DNA of 64,000 nt. Origin: Anaerolineales bacterium. Its GTDB lineage: Bacteria; Chloroflexota; Anaerolineae; Anaerolineales; Villigracilaceae. Within the stretch, counting starts at the first letter, position 1; the number at the start of each line of letters is the position of its first letter. The notes under the pieces were generated by a model. That model saw only the letters and a program-made list of their open reading frames with translations, did not search any database and had not been told where the DNA came from. A program made the translations under genes and the position numbers. The stretch is taken from the NCBI GenBank assembly GCA_023382595.1, contig JAHDWB010000003.1, positions 279,570 to 343,569 on the forward strand, written 5' to 3'. Positions 7,372 through 16,547 of the stretch are shown here, piece after piece.

Positions 7372-8985
7372 TTACATTTCCCGAATCTCATACGGGATTT
7401 GCTTGAACACAATCCCAAGGTCGTTCAAACGCGCCTTGCTGATGCGTGACCCGTTGCCATAAATGACTTTCTGCCCGTCATGCGCTGGCAGACCTTCCAA
7501 TACATCATAGGTCAACACATTCCCGCCGTTTACAGACTTGTCTTTCAAAATGCCGTTATACAACAAATAGACCGCCGTGCCGTTGTGGACACCCAACAAT
7601 GGGAATTCAGACTTCCGAAGTCTTCGAGACTTCGGAAGTCTTTCTGGTAACGGTTGACCTGTTTCTACAAAATAAACATGCCCTGCCAGATCGTTATATT
7701 TCACTTCTGCGCGGATTTGGCGATTGGGGTCGAACAGGGTTGCGCCGAGTTCGCAATAGCGGAAGCCGCCGCCTAAACCTTCAACATTTCCATAGCCATT
7801 TATTACACGTTGGAGTCGTTCACTTGTTATTGATTTGGATATATCTTTATCCATTTCAATCAAAATAAACTTTCGTTCACTTTCGCTATCAGCGTTTTCC
7901 CTTAAAATAGCATGACCAGTTGTTCCGCTTCCAGCAAAAGAGTCAAGTATTATATCGCCAGGACTTGTTGTCAATTTTATTATTCGGCGTATTAATTTTG
8001 TCGGTTTTGGGTTATCGAAAACTGCTTTACCAAATATTTGCTTAACCTCATTGCCTCCTTCATCTGTAGTGCCGCTATCTTCATGTTTCCATATATCTAC
8101 AGGCACTAGACCAGTATTTGACTCGTTTAGAAATACTTTTAAGCGCGGATATTTTGCATTACCATCTTTTCCCCACCACAAACGATTTTCTGTAATATGA
8201 ATTTCATGTTGAGATTGCTCATATTTCCATGCATGAGACGGGTGATTTATTTTTTTACCATTATTTGGATTGATTATTGTGTAAACCAAGTTGGGGCGAG
8301 CTGATTTTGTTGCTGGGTTGACATAAGACGAACTAGTCCAAACCCCTCTTGGATCATTATCTGGGTTTGAATAAATCGAGTCAGATTTCTCGTTACGTGG
8401 CTCGCGAAGAAAACTTACTTTATCTGACTTTCTGTATGCGACAATTACATCTTTGAGTGAATAAAATAATTTTGCGTTGTTACTTCTTGTATATCTTTTC
8501 TCCCAAGAAATGCTTGCGATGAAATTTTGTGGCTTAAATATTTCATCCATAATAACCTTTAGATGAGCTGCTTCGTTGTCATCTAAGTTAATAAATATCA
8601 TTCCATCTTCGCGCAACATTTGGTGTAACAAGACCAAACGCGGATACATCATGGAAAGCCATTTATCATGTCTTGAGAGGTCTTCGGCTTCACCGCCTAC
8701 TACTTTTCCTAACCATTCTCGCATTTCAGGGCTGTTTACATTATCGTTATATACCCAGCCTTCATTGCCCGTGTTGTAGGGCGGGTCAATGTAAATGCAC
8801 TTCACCTGTCCCGCATAATAGGGGAGTAAGGCTTTCAAGGCTTCGAGGTTATCGCCCTGCACCAGTAAATTCCCGCTATCGGGGTCGCCCACGGACAAGT
8901 CCGCGCGGCATTTGAGCAGGCGGAAGGGCACTTCTTTGTGATGATTGATGACGGCGTCTTTACCGATCCAGTTGAGGGTGGGCAT
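7372..8985 (-). CDS. DNA adenine/cytosine-N4 methyltransferase, type III Mod-like (beta class)
   Basis: Predicted 537 aa from ATG 8985 (MPTLNWIGKD). The catalytic motif IV DPPY is at residues 67-70 and the AdoMet motif FAGSGTTG at 350-357. Motif IV before motif I, with a roughly 200-residue target-recognition region between, is the beta-class order typical of type III Mod and related enzymes. It would methylate the recognition site and, with Res, form the restriction complex. The recognition region (about 7.9-8.6 kb) is AT-rich and likely exchanged. The frame stays open upstream to 9381 through short repeats; I judge that extension non-coding. A perfect palindrome interrupts the C-terminal part (7610-7640). 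Confidence 0.9.
   Translation of the reverse strand: MPTLNWIGKDAVINHHKEVPFRLLKCRADLSVGDPDSGNLLVQGDNLEALKALLPYYAGQVKCIYIDPPYNTGNEGWVYNDNVNSPEMREWLGKVVGGEAEDLSRHDKWLSMMYPRLVLLHQMLREDGMIFINLDDNEAAHLKVIMDEIFKPQNFIASISWEKRYTRSNNAKLFYSLKDVIVAYRKSDKVSFLREPRNEKSDSIYSNPDNDPRGVWTSSSYVNPATKSARPNLVYTIINPNNGKKINHPSHAWKYEQSQHEIHITENRLWWGKDGNAKYPRLKVFLNESNTGLVPVDIWKHEDSGTTDEGGNEVKQIFGKAVFDNPKPTKLIRRIIKLTTSPGDIILDSFAGSGTTGHAILRENADSESERKFILIEMDKDISKSITSERLQRVINGYGNVEGLGGGFRYCELGATLFDPNRQIRAEVKYNDLAGHVYFVETGQPLPERLPKSRRLRKSEFPLLGVHNGTAVYLLYNGILKDKSVNGGNVLTYDVLEGLPAHDGQKVIYGNGSRISKARLNDLGIVFKQIPYEIREM
7610..7640. repeat. 13-bp perfect inverted repeat inside mod
   Basis: GACTTCCGAAGTC (7610-7622), a TTCGA centre, then GACTTCGGAAGTC (7628-7640). 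It encodes the run PKSRRLRKSEF in frame, near residue 450 of Mod. The arms are almost self-palindromic. It looks like an in-frame insertion of a dispersed repeat. Confidence 0.8.
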
Positions 8986-9390
8986 GAGTGTGTGGGGTCT
9001 CCCGTAGTGTGTAATTGTACCCAAGATTAAAAAAATCCACAGCCGAAATCGGGGAAGAATATGATAGATCGAGTGACTATGAATACCAGAAGGTTGATTC
9101 CAAACAAAAATGCAAATCCCATATATGGGGGTCTCCTTATCCGTGTTGGGGTGTGTTGACATGTGTTGAGATGTGTTGACATGTGTTGACATCTGTTGAG
9201 GTCTCAGCGGCTTTGAGGTCCCTGAAACTTGCGTACATGTCGATTCCACACCCCCATATATGGGGGTACGGTTTTCGATGAGATCAATCCCCAGCGTGTG
9301 GAAGACCACATCCCAAAGCGGACGCCCCTTGACACGTCTGTGCCCGAGCTTTTCGTGACGAAACTCCTCTTGACTTCCCATAACATATTT
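8986..9390. other. Gene-free, repeat-bearing spacer between mod and lacI
   Basis: No convincing gene. It contains an 18-bp perfect palindrome ACCCCCATATATGGGGGT at 9250-9267, a shorter version CCCATATATGGGGGT at 9118-9133 [ends 9132-9133], and between them six tandem 10-bp units. A minus-strand reading frame is open throughout, but its start-proximal part may only be a remnant. Confidence 0.6.
9141..9200. repeat. Six tandem 10-bp repeats (consensus ATGTGTTGAC)
   Basis: Units at 9141, 9151, 9161, 9171, 9181 and 9191: CCGTGTTGGG, GTGTGTTGAC, ATGTGTTGAG, ATGTGTTGAC, ATGTGTTGAC, ATCTGTTGAG. The period is exactly 10 nt, about one helical turn. Flanked by the ATATAT palindromes. Not a CRISPR: no spacers. 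Confidence 0.85.
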
Positions 9391-9426
9391 GATAACATGT
9401 TATCGATAACATGTTATCGATAACAT
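9370..9426 (+). promoter_or_regulatory. lacI promoter with tandem palindromic operator
   Basis: -35 TTGACT (9370-9375), 17-nt spacer, -10 TAACAT (9393-9398). Overlapping the -10 are two adjacent 14-bp perfect palindromes GATAACATGTTATC (9391-9404 and 9405-9418), then a half copy GATAACAT (9419-9426). The position predicts autorepression by the LacI-family product that starts 12 nt later. No other copy was noticed in the window. Confidence 0.75.
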
Positions 9427-9438
9427 AAAGTATCAACC

Positions 9439-10485
9439 ATGACCCTCCCCGACCGAAGAAAACGTGTCACCATCAAGGATGTAGCGCTTGCCGCTGGAGT
9501 ATCCACCCAGACGGTTTCGCGCGTGATGAACAAGTTTTCCTACGTCTCGGATGAGACACGCGAGCGGGTGGAAACCGTCGTGGAGCAACTGGGGTACCGC
9601 CCCAGCACCCTCGCCCGAAGCCTGATCCAACAGCGGAGTTTCACCATCGGGGTGGTCACATTCGGCTTGAAGTACATCGGTCCATCACGGACTCTCAACG
9701 GCATAGCAGATAAAGCGGACGAACTCGGTTACATGCTGTTGATGAAAGAACTCGACAAATTCGACGCCGCCAGCATAGACGATGTAGTCGGATCTCTGCT
9801 CGCCAGACAGGTGGACGGCATCATTTGGGCAGTCCCTGAGATAGGCGACAACCGCAACTGGCTCGACGACCGCCTCGAGACCGTCCCTGTGCCTGCCCTG
9901 TTTCTGGCAACCCAGCCACGCGAAGGCATCTCAAGCGTTGCGACCGATAACTACGAGGGGGCGGTGATGGCAGTCCAGCACCTGCTGGATGGTGGAAAGA
10001 AGCGCATCGGTCACATATCAGGTCCGATGGATTGGTGGGAGGCGAAGGAACGAAAACGGGGCTGGCGCGAGACACTCGAAAAGCATGGGGTCGAAGCGTC
10101 CGAACAGCGTTGCACAGAGGGGAACTGGTCTTCTTCCAGCGGAGAGACCGCCTTTCTTCAACTTATTGAAAAATTCCCATACCTGGACTCGGTTTTTGTA
10201 GCCAACGATCAAATGGCTCTAAGCGTTTTACGCGAGGCGCACCGTCAGGAAATAAAAGTGCCCGAACAGTTGGCGGTGGTCGGCTTCGATAACATCCCCG
10301 AATCCGCCTATTTTTACCCATCCCTCACCACAATTTCTCAAGACCTGCAGTTGATTGGCGAACAGGCAGTTCAAAACATTGTGGAAATGATCCAGGCTCG
10401 TCAGGAAAACAGGTTGATCGATACGCAGACCAGATTTTTCCAACCGAGCCTCATTATTCGAGAAAGTTCGAAATGCGCCGGTTAA
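9439..10485 (+). CDS. LacI-family transcriptional regulator (arabinose/monosaccharide locus)
   Basis: Predicted 348 aa. The N-terminal LacI helix-turn-helix is clear (residues about 11-35, TIKDVALAAGVSTQTVSRVM), followed by the hinge region (YRPSTLARSL) and a periplasmic-binding-protein-like effector domain (about 65-345; SVFVANDQMALSVLRE, VVGFDNIPES). It would repress in the absence of a sugar ligand. It lies upstream of the ChvE-like importer on the same strand and has tandem palindromes over its own promoter. The effector is not deducible; an aldose fits the neighbourhood. Confidence 0.9.
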   Translation: MTLPDRRKRVTIKDVALAAGVSTQTVSRVMNKFSYVSDETRERVETVVEQLGYRPSTLARSLIQQRSFTIGVVTFGLKYIGPSRTLNGIADKADELGYMLLMKELDKFDAASIDDVVGSLLARQVDGIIWAVPEIGDNRNWLDDRLETVPVPALFLATQPREGISSVATDNYEGAVMAVQHLLDGGKKRIGHISGPMDWWEAKERKRGWRETLEKHGVEASEQRCTEGNWSSSSGETAFLQLIEKFPYLDSVFVANDQMALSVLREAHRQEIKVPEQLAVVGFDNIPESAYFYPSLTTISQDLQLIGEQAVQNIVEMIQARQENRLIDTQTRFFQPSLIIRESSKCAG

Positions 10486-10679
10486 ATCCATCCTGTTGCA
10501 CAGGATTTGGAAGGAGGTGAAGGTACGCTGCGAATATAGGTATTAAGACAAGCAGGGAATGTACATCTGGTCCTGGCGTTCGGTGTGCAGATCTCTCAGC
10601 AGGGTAACTCAAATCCTTAACCCTGCCCACTCGTGTAATTCGTACGCCATCAAATTTCAACCTTCCATAGGAGAAAATA

Positions 10680-11768
10680 ATGTCCAAGAAATTGCTTTAC
10701 AACCTTTTGGCTGTCCTCATGATCGTCAGCCTCGTGCTCGCAGGCTGCGCCCCCGCTGCCGGCGGCTCATCAGACGGCGACCAAAAACTGGTCGGTATTT
10801 CCATGCCCACCAAGACCTCCACCCGTTGGATCTCCGACGGCGAAAGCATGGTCAAAGTGTTCGAAGATATGGGCTACGCCACCGACCTGCAGTTCGCGGA
10901 TGATGACATCCCGAACCAGCTCGCCCAGATCGAAAACATGATCACCAAGGGTGCGGATGTGCTCGTCATCGCCGCCATCGACGGTGCGACCCTCTCCGAC
11001 GCGCTCCAACAAGCCAGAGATGCCGGCATCCTCGTGATCGCCTACGACCGCCTGATCGTCAACACCGAGAATGTTGATTACTACGCCACCTTCGATAACT
11101 TTGGCGTGGGCGTTATCATGGGCTCCCAGATCGAAGAAGGTCTGGACCTGAAAAATGCAGATGGACCGTTCAACATCGAACTCTTCGGCGGCTCCCCCGA
11201 CGACACCAATGCCTTCTACTTCTATGACGGCGCCATGTCCGTGCTTCAGCCCTACATCGACAGCGGCAAACTCGTCGTTCAGTCCGGCCAGACCGGCATG
11301 GATAAAGTCTCCACCCTGCGCTGGGACGGCATCGTTGCCCAAGCCCGCATGGAAAACCTCCTGAGCGCCTTCTACACCGACAAGCGTGTGGACGCGGTTC
11401 TCTCCCCCTATGATGGTCTCTCCATCGGTATCATCTCCGCGCTGAAGAGCGTAGGCTACGGCACCGCCGATCAGCCCATGCCCGTTGTCACCGGTCAGGA
11501 TGCAGAAATCGCCTCCATCAAAGCCATGATCGCCGGCGAACAGACCTACACCGTCTTCAAGGACACCCGTGAACTTGCCAAACAGACAGCTGCCATGGTC
11601 GATGCGGCGTTGAAGGGTCTTGAAGTGCCGATCAACGATACCTCCACGTATGACAACGGTGTCAAGATCGTCCCCTCCTACCTGTTGACCCCGTTCAGTG
11701 TTGATATCACCAACTACGAACAGTATCTGATCGAAAGCGGATATTACACTGCCGACCAGTTGAAGTAA
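10680..11768 (+). CDS. chvE: Multiple-monosaccharide ABC transporter, substrate-binding lipoprotein (ChvE type)
   Basis: Predicted 362 aa. Signal peptide with lipobox LAGC (Cys at about residue 23), so the protein should be tethered to the outer face of the membrane. The mature part is a type I sugar-binding fold of the ChvE/XylF group ([75 protein letters not shown]). ChvE-type receptors bind several aldoses including arabinose, xylose, galactose and glucose. AGGAG lies 9 nt before the ATG. It is followed by an intrinsic terminator, which would make it more abundant than the ATPase and permease downstream. Confidence 0.88.
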   Translation: MSKKLLYNLLAVLMIVSLVLAGCAPAAGGSSDGDQKLVGISMPTKTSTRWISDGESMVKVFEDMGYATDLQFADDDIPNQLAQIENMITKGADVLVIAAIDGATLSDALQQARDAGILVIAYDRLIVNTENVDYYATFDNFGVGVIMGSQIEEGLDLKNADGPFNIELFGGSPDDTNAFYFYDGAMSVLQPYIDSGKLVVQSGQTGMDKVSTLRWDGIVAQARMENLLSAFYTDKRVDAVLSPYDGLSIGIISALKSVGYGTADQPMPVVTGQDAEIASIKAMIAGEQTYTVFKDTRELAKQTAAMVDAALKGLEVPINDTSTYDNGVKIVPSYLLTPFSVDITNYEQYLIESGYYTADQLK

Positions 11769-11781
11769 GCAACACAAACAA

Positions 11782-11820
11782 GATGTGAGAAGGTTTCCAT
11801 ACCTTCTCACATCTTTCTTC
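11782..11820 (+). terminator. Intrinsic terminator after chvE
   Basis: GATGTGAGAAGG (11782-11793) pairs perfectly with CCTTCTCACATC (11802-11813), 8-nt loop, then TTTCTTCATTTC. It separates the binding-protein gene from the transporter genes. Confidence 0.88.
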
Positions 11821-11964
11821 ATTTCATTCGTTCGTTTACTCACCGTGCTTGCCGCCCGAACTATAAATGTTTATTGGTATTTTCGGCTATTCTCATCTTT
11901 TCCAAAAACAAAACGGGTAGAATAGCCTCAAGATCTCTCACCAACCAAACAAGGACAGGAAAAC

Positions 11965-13506
11965 ATGTCTGATGTCATTTTGGAAATGCGCAATATCACA
12001 AAAACCTTCCCCGGTGTGAAAGCGCTCGACAACGTCAGTTTTAGTGTTCGTCAGGGGGAGATCCACGCACTTGTCGGGGAGAACGGGGCGGGGAAATCCA
12101 CCCTGATGAAGGTGCTCAGCGGTGTTTATCCATACGGTACGTATGATGGGGAAATCTATTTTCTGGGAAACGAATGCCGCTTCCGCGACATCACCGAATC
12201 AGAAAAAGTTGGTCTCGTTATTATTCATCAGGAACTGGCACTCATCCCCTTCCTTTCGATTACCGAAAACCTGTTTCTTGGCAATGAACAAGCTCGCGGC
12301 GGCATTATTGACTGGAACGAATCCATTTCAAAGACCAAGGAACTGCTCGAGACGGTTGGGCTGTACGAATCTCCCAATACACTGATTACGGATCTCGGAG
12401 TCGGAAAACAGCAACTGGTCGAGATCGCCAAGGCATTAGCAAAAGAGGTCAAATTGCTTATCCTGGATGAACCGACTGCATCCTTGAGCGAAAGTGACAG
12501 CGAGAAACTTCTCCAACTCCTCATTCAGTTCAAGGAACAGGGGATCTCATCCATTTTGATCTCCCATAAACTAAGTGAAGTTTCCAAAGTAGCCGACTCC
12601 ATCACCATTCTGCGTGACGGCGCCACAGTCGAGACCATTGACTGCCACAAGGATGTGCTCACAGAGGACCGCATCATCCGCGGCATGGTGGGACGCGATA
12701 TTACGCACCGTTTTCCTCCCCGTGAATCAAGCATTGGAGATATCATCTTCGAAGTACAAAATTGGACCGTGCATCATCCCATTCACAAGGAACGTAGGGT
12801 CAGCAGCAACATCAACCTGAAAGTCCGCAGCGGTGAAGTTGTGGGAATTGCCGGTCTGGTCGGCGCAGGGAGAACCGAACTTGCCATGAGCATTTTTGGG
12901 CGATCCTACGGAGCCGACATAACCGGCAAAGCATATAAACATGGACAGGAAATCGACATTACGTCCATCGATAAAGCCATCGCCAACGGGATCGCCTATG
13001 CCACGGAGGATCGCAAGGCATATGGGTTGATCCTGATCGAAGAAATCAAGAATAACATCACCCTGACAAACTTGAAGGCTATCTCGGAATTCGGTGTAGT
13101 CAATGAACCAAAAGAGATCACTGTTACATCCACCTATCGAGACAGTCTCAACATCAAATGTTCCAGCATTTTACAACTGGCGCTAAACCTTTCCGGCGGA
13201 AACCAGCAAAAAGTGGTGCTAAGCAAATGGCTGTTCGCAAACCCGGAGATCCTGATCCTGGATGAACCCACCCGAGGCATCGATGTCGGCGCGAAATATG
13301 AAATCTACACCATCATCAACCGCCTTGCAAGCGAGGGCAAGGGAATCATTTTGATCTCATCTGAACTGCCGGAAATTTTGGGGGTTTGCGACCGCATCTA
13401 CGTGATGAGCGAGGGGAGAATTGTTGGCGACCTCCCTGCAAAAGATGCATCACAGGAAATTATCATGAAACACATAATGGCACAAAAAGAGGTTATCGAA
13501 CAATGA
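11965..13506 (+). CDS. mmsA: Multiple-monosaccharide ABC transporter ATPase (MmsA/GguA, two nucleotide-binding domains)
   Basis: Predicted 513 aa, the usual size for duplicated sugar ATPases. First domain: Walker [10 protein letters not shown] (about 37-45), Walker [11 protein letters not shown] (about 165-174). Second domain: degenerate Walker [10 protein letters not shown] (about 299-307), signature LSGGNQQKV (about 411-419), Walker [11 protein letters not shown] (about 429-438). It energises uptake with the permease whose ATG overlaps its stop (ATGA). Upstream, GGCTATTCT (11885-11893) and AGAATAGCC (11919-11927) form a perfect inverted repeat around a possible -10, so it may have its own controlled promoter. 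Confidence 0.93.
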   Translation: MSDVILEMRNITKTFPGVKALDNVSFSVRQGEIHALVGENGAGKSTLMKVLSGVYPYGTYDGEIYFLGNECRFRDITESEKVGLVIIHQELALIPFLSITENLFLGNEQARGGIIDWNESISKTKELLETVGLYESPNTLITDLGVGKQQLVEIAKALAKEVKLLILDEPTASLSESDSEKLLQLLIQFKEQGISSILISHKLSEVSKVADSITILRDGATVETIDCHKDVLTEDRIIRGMVGRDITHRFPPRESSIGDIIFEVQNWTVHHPIHKERRVSSNINLKVRSGEVVGIAGLVGAGRTELAMSIFGRSYGADITGKAYKHGQEIDITSIDKAIANGIAYATEDRKAYGLILIEEIKNNITLTNLKAISEFGVVNEPKEITVTSTYRDSLNIKCSSILQLALNLSGGNQQKVVLSKWLFANPEILILDEPTRGIDVGAKYEIYTIINRLASEGKGIILISSELPEILGVCDRIYVMSEGRIVGDLPAKDASQEIIMKHIMAQKEVIEQ

Positions 13507-14666
13507 AAACTCTGGCGACCCTTTTCAGGAACAATGTCCGTGAATACGGCATGCTGATCGCGCTGATCGCGATCATGGCATTCTTCCAGTATCAAACAGG
13601 GGGGATATTACTGAGACCGATCAATATAACCAACCTCGTCCTGCAAAACAGTTACATCATCGTGATGGCGCTCGGCATGTTGTTGATCATCGTCTCCGGC
13701 TGGATCGATCTATCCGTTGGCTCAGTCGCGGCTTTCATTGGCGCAATTGCTGCGGTGTTGATGGTCAAATTCGGTTTTCACTGGAGTGTGACCATGCTGA
13801 TCGCCCTCGTGATCGGCGCACTTGTCGGCGTATGGCAGGGATACTGGGTTGCATATGTGAAGATCCCTGCATTTATCGTAACACTGGCAGGCATGTTAAT
13901 CTTTCGCGGGTTAACCCTGTTGATCCTGCAAGGCGAAGCTGTGGGTCCCTTCCCCGTCGAATTCCAACGGCTCAGCACCGGCTTCATCCCAGATTTTTTC
14001 AATTATCCAGGCTTTCACATTACCACAATGCTGATCGGGCTTCTGCTGTCCGGTGTATTGATCTTCCTTGATTTACGTTCCCGTAAAAATCAACAAAAGT
14101 ACGGCTTCGAAGTCACACCCTTCTATTTTTTTGTAGCAAAAAATGTCTTCATCACATTTGCGATCATGTGGTTGTGCTTCCTCATGGCTTCCTACAAAGG
14201 TTTGCCGAACGTTCTGATCATCCTTTTCCTGCTGGTTACAGGATACTCATTCCTGACCAGCCAGACAGTCATTGGTCGCCGTATTTACGCAATGGGCGGC
14301 AATGAAAAGGCTGCCCGCCTTTCAGGCGTGAACACGCCTCGATTATTGTTCGGAACCTTCATCAACATGGGCGTGCTCGCCGCTCTGGCAGGCATGATCG
14401 TGACCGCCCGCCTCAACACGGCAACGCCCAAAGCAGGTGTCGGCTTTGAATTGGACGTCATCGCCGCATGTTTCATCGGCGGCGCATCAGCAAGCGGCGG
14501 TGTGGGGAAGGTCATCGGCGCGGTGGTCGGGGCGTTTCTGATCGGAGTGATGAACAACGGAATGTCCATTCTCGGCATCGGCATTGACTGGCAACAGGCG
14601 ATCAAAGGCTTCGTGCTTCTGCTTGCAGTTTTCTTTGACGTATACAACAAGAATAAAGGCGGATGA
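13503..14666 (+). CDS. mmsB: Multiple-monosaccharide ABC transporter permease (MmsB/GguB)
   Basis: Predicted 387 aa from the ATG overlapping the ATPase stop. About ten hydrophobic segments, of the RbsC/XylH type rather than the MalFG type ([78 protein letters not shown]). The [12 protein letters not shown] loop is the family's conserved cytoplasmic contact with the ATPase. The loop at about residues 190-215 ([13 protein letters not shown]) is the extra segment typical of MmsB/XylH proteins. With ChvE and MmsA it completes one importer. Confidence 0.93.
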   Translation: MKTLATLFRNNVREYGMLIALIAIMAFFQYQTGGILLRPINITNLVLQNSYIIVMALGMLLIIVSGWIDLSVGSVAAFIGAIAAVLMVKFGFHWSVTMLIALVIGALVGVWQGYWVAYVKIPAFIVTLAGMLIFRGLTLLILQGEAVGPFPVEFQRLSTGFIPDFFNYPGFHITTMLIGLLLSGVLIFLDLRSRKNQQKYGFEVTPFYFFVAKNVFITFAIMWLCFLMASYKGLPNVLIILFLLVTGYSFLTSQTVIGRRIYAMGGNEKAARLSGVNTPRLLFGTFINMGVLAALAGMIVTARLNTATPKAGVGFELDVIAACFIGGASASGGVGKVIGAVVGAFLIGVMNNGMSILGIGIDWQQAIKGFVLLLAVFFDVYNKNKGG

Positions 14667-14823
14667 TCGTCAATCACTTATTGTTTTATCCGCCCGGCGT
14701 ATGAGCCAGCAAAGTTAAAAGTTTTTCAACAACCAGTAACCTGCACGATAAAAAAGCGAATTAAGTTGTCGCCTTGGTTTTGTTTGCCAAAATTCAGCGG
14801 CATGAGACACATAAGGATATGAA

Positions 14824-15291
14824 ATGGAAGAAATGCTGAAGAATTTACTCGACGAGGAGCATGAACTTCAGTTCTCCAGTTTCAACGAAGTCACCGCCTG
14901 GCGGCTCGGAAGTCACATGGTGGAACGTGCGCTGCGGGAAAATCTGCCCGTGACCATCGATATTCGCAGAGGCGAACATCAACTCTTTCATGCCAGCCTA
15001 CCCGGCACTTCAGTAGATAATGATGAGTGGGTGGAACGAAAAGTGCGTTTGGTAAATCGTTTTGGACATAGTTCGTATTACATGGGGCAAATGCTCAAAC
15101 ACAAAGGCAAGAGCATCGAAGAAAGTTACCTTATTCCCGAAAGTGAATTCGCCGCCCATGGCGGCTGTTTCCCCATCATCGTAAAAGGCACAGGCATGGT
15201 CGGGACGATTACCGTCTCTGGCTTGCCGCAGGAAGAAGACCATAAGTTTGTCGTCGAATCGATCCGCGCATTTTTAGCAGAGGAGAAATAA
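14824..15291 (+). CDS. UPF0303 / HbpS-GlcG-like heme-degrading-domain protein
   Basis: Predicted 155 aa, the normal length for UPF0303. Characteristic segments: LLDEEHELQFSSFNEVTAWR (6-25), DIRRGEHQLFHASLPGTS, DEWVERKVRLVNRFGHSSYY, AAHGGCFPIIVKGTGMVGT. The fold is that of HbpS/GlcG. The biochemical role of the family is poorly known, but members recur in sugar and dicarboxylate operons. It is the first gene after the 157-nt gap following the permease, has AAGGAT at the right distance, and its stop is one base from the next ATG, so it belongs to the arabinose operon. Confidence 0.85.
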   Translation: MEEMLKNLLDEEHELQFSSFNEVTAWRLGSHMVERALRENLPVTIDIRRGEHQLFHASLPGTSVDNDEWVERKVRLVNRFGHSSYYMGQMLKHKGKSIEESYLIPESEFAAHGGCFPIIVKGTGMVGTITVSGLPQEEDHKFVVESIRAFLAEEK

Positions 15292-15292
15292 G

Positions 15293-16459
15293 ATGTCGTT
15301 GAATCCAGTCATTGATTTTTTAGGTCGCCGATTAAGACTCGCCGTCATCGGCGGTGGGACGGGGTCGTTCATCGGCGCCATGCATCGCCAGTCCGCGCGG
15401 CGCGATGACCGCTATCAGATAGTAACAGGCATCTTTTCGTCAGATCCGGTCAAATCGAAGAAAGATGCGGAAAGACTTGGCTTCGAGTCAGATCGCATCT
15501 ATTCCAGCGTCCAAGAACTCTACGAAAAAGAATCATCCCGCAAAGATGGCATTGACGCAGTTGCCATCATGACGCCCAACGACAGCCACTTTGATTATTC
15601 AATGTGGGCGCTTGAGCGCGGCATTGATGTGATCTGTGATAAGCCGATGACCAACACGCTTGCCGAAGCCGAAGCCTTGCATAAGAAAGTGCAGGAGACG
15701 GGTTTGGTGTTTTGCCTCACGCACAATTACACGGGTTACCCGATGGTGCGGCAGGCGAAGGCGATGGTGGAAGCGGGCGAACTCGGCACGATCCGGCTCG
15801 TGCAGGTGGAGTATGTGCAAGGCGGCAAAGCGGACGAGACGAAAACTTTTTCGCCCAGCGATTGGAAGTTTGACCCCGTGCGCGGCGGACCGTCGCGCGT
15901 GATGGGCGATATCGGCACGCATGCGCACAACCTGACGAGATTCATCACCGGCTTGGAAGTGGATGAAGTGGCGGCGGAGATCGGCGCGATCGTGCCGAAG
16001 CGCATCATCCATGACTTCGGCGGGGCGCTGCTCCGATTTGAGAACGGCGCGCGCGGAAGTTTCTGGGTGACGCAAGCCGCGGCGGGCGTGGAGAATTGTC
16101 TGCGCATTCGTGTGAGCGGAACGAAAGGCTCGCTCGAATGGATGCAGGAATTTCCACAGGCGCTGACCTTCAAGCCGTTGAGCGGACCTTCGCAAAACCG
16201 CACTCCGAACGGACCCGATACATTGCCACTCTCCGCACGTTGCACAAGGCTTGTCGCAGGTCATCCTGAAGGCTTCCCCGATGGCTTTGCCAATATTTAT
16301 TCCGATGCCGCCGAAGCCATTGCTGCACGACGCGCAGGTAAACAAGCCGACCCGCTCGCTTTGTACTTCCCCGACTCGTTCGATGGTTTGATGGGCGTGC
16401 GATTTGTGGATGCGGTCATCAAATCCAGCGAAGCGAATGGTCAATGGACGAAATGCTAA
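15293..16459 (+). CDS. Gfo/Idh/MocA-family NAD(P)-dependent oxidoreductase
   Basis: Predicted 388 aa. N-terminal Rossmann domain with GGGTGSFIG (about 22-30), a strand-turn ending VAIMTPNDSHFDYS and the conserved DKPMTN (about 115-120). The C-terminal domain carries GDIGTHAHNL (about 204-213), where the His is the usual substrate-binding/catalytic residue. Family members oxidise or reduce sugars, inositols and sugar acids. Codon use here is markedly GC-rich compared with neighbours (15.7-16.1 kb). Its place between UPF0303 and an SDR suggests a side route for a pentose or its lactone; the substrate cannot be told. Confidence 0.88.
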   Translation: MSLNPVIDFLGRRLRLAVIGGGTGSFIGAMHRQSARRDDRYQIVTGIFSSDPVKSKKDAERLGFESDRIYSSVQELYEKESSRKDGIDAVAIMTPNDSHFDYSMWALERGIDVICDKPMTNTLAEAEALHKKVQETGLVFCLTHNYTGYPMVRQAKAMVEAGELGTIRLVQVEYVQGGKADETKTFSPSDWKFDPVRGGPSRVMGDIGTHAHNLTRFITGLEVDEVAAEIGAIVPKRIIHDFGGALLRFENGARGSFWVTQAAAGVENCLRIRVSGTKGSLEWMQEFPQALTFKPLSGPSQNRTPNGPDTLPLSARCTRLVAGHPEGFPDGFANIYSDAAEAIAARRAGKQADPLALYFPDSFDGLMGVRFVDAVIKSSEANGQWTKC

Positions 16460-16473
16460 AAATCTCCCTCATA

Positions 16474-16513
16474 CCCATTCGGGGCACTTTCCCCAACCCT
16501 TCCCCCGAATGGG
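16474..16513. repeat. Intergenic palindromic repeat
   Basis: CCCATTCGGGG (16474-16484) and CCCCGAATGGG (16503-16513) are perfect complements. The flanking text (CCCTCATACCC, GAGAGGGCTAGAGCGAGGG) resembles the widespread class of bacterial inverted repeats. No T-run. Confidence 0.6.
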
Positions 16514-16547
16514 AGAGGGCTAGAGCGAGGGCGCGAAAGGATGTGAA

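Noticed and set aside
4202..8985. Novel defence system
   Set aside because: Res and Mod carry standard type III-like motifs; only the inserted nuclease cassette is unusual.
9141..9200. CRISPR-like array
   Set aside because: Units are 10 bp and contiguous, without spacers; no cas genes.
8986..9381. N-terminal extension of the methyltransferase (frame open to 9381)
   Set aside because: It runs through tandem repeats and ATATAT palindromes and lacks Mod homology. The ATG at 8985 gives a normal Mod N-terminus.
10770..11843. 357-codon open frame antisense to chvE
   Set aside because: Shadow of the binding-protein gene; composition (Gly/Asp/Val-rich) is not protein-like.
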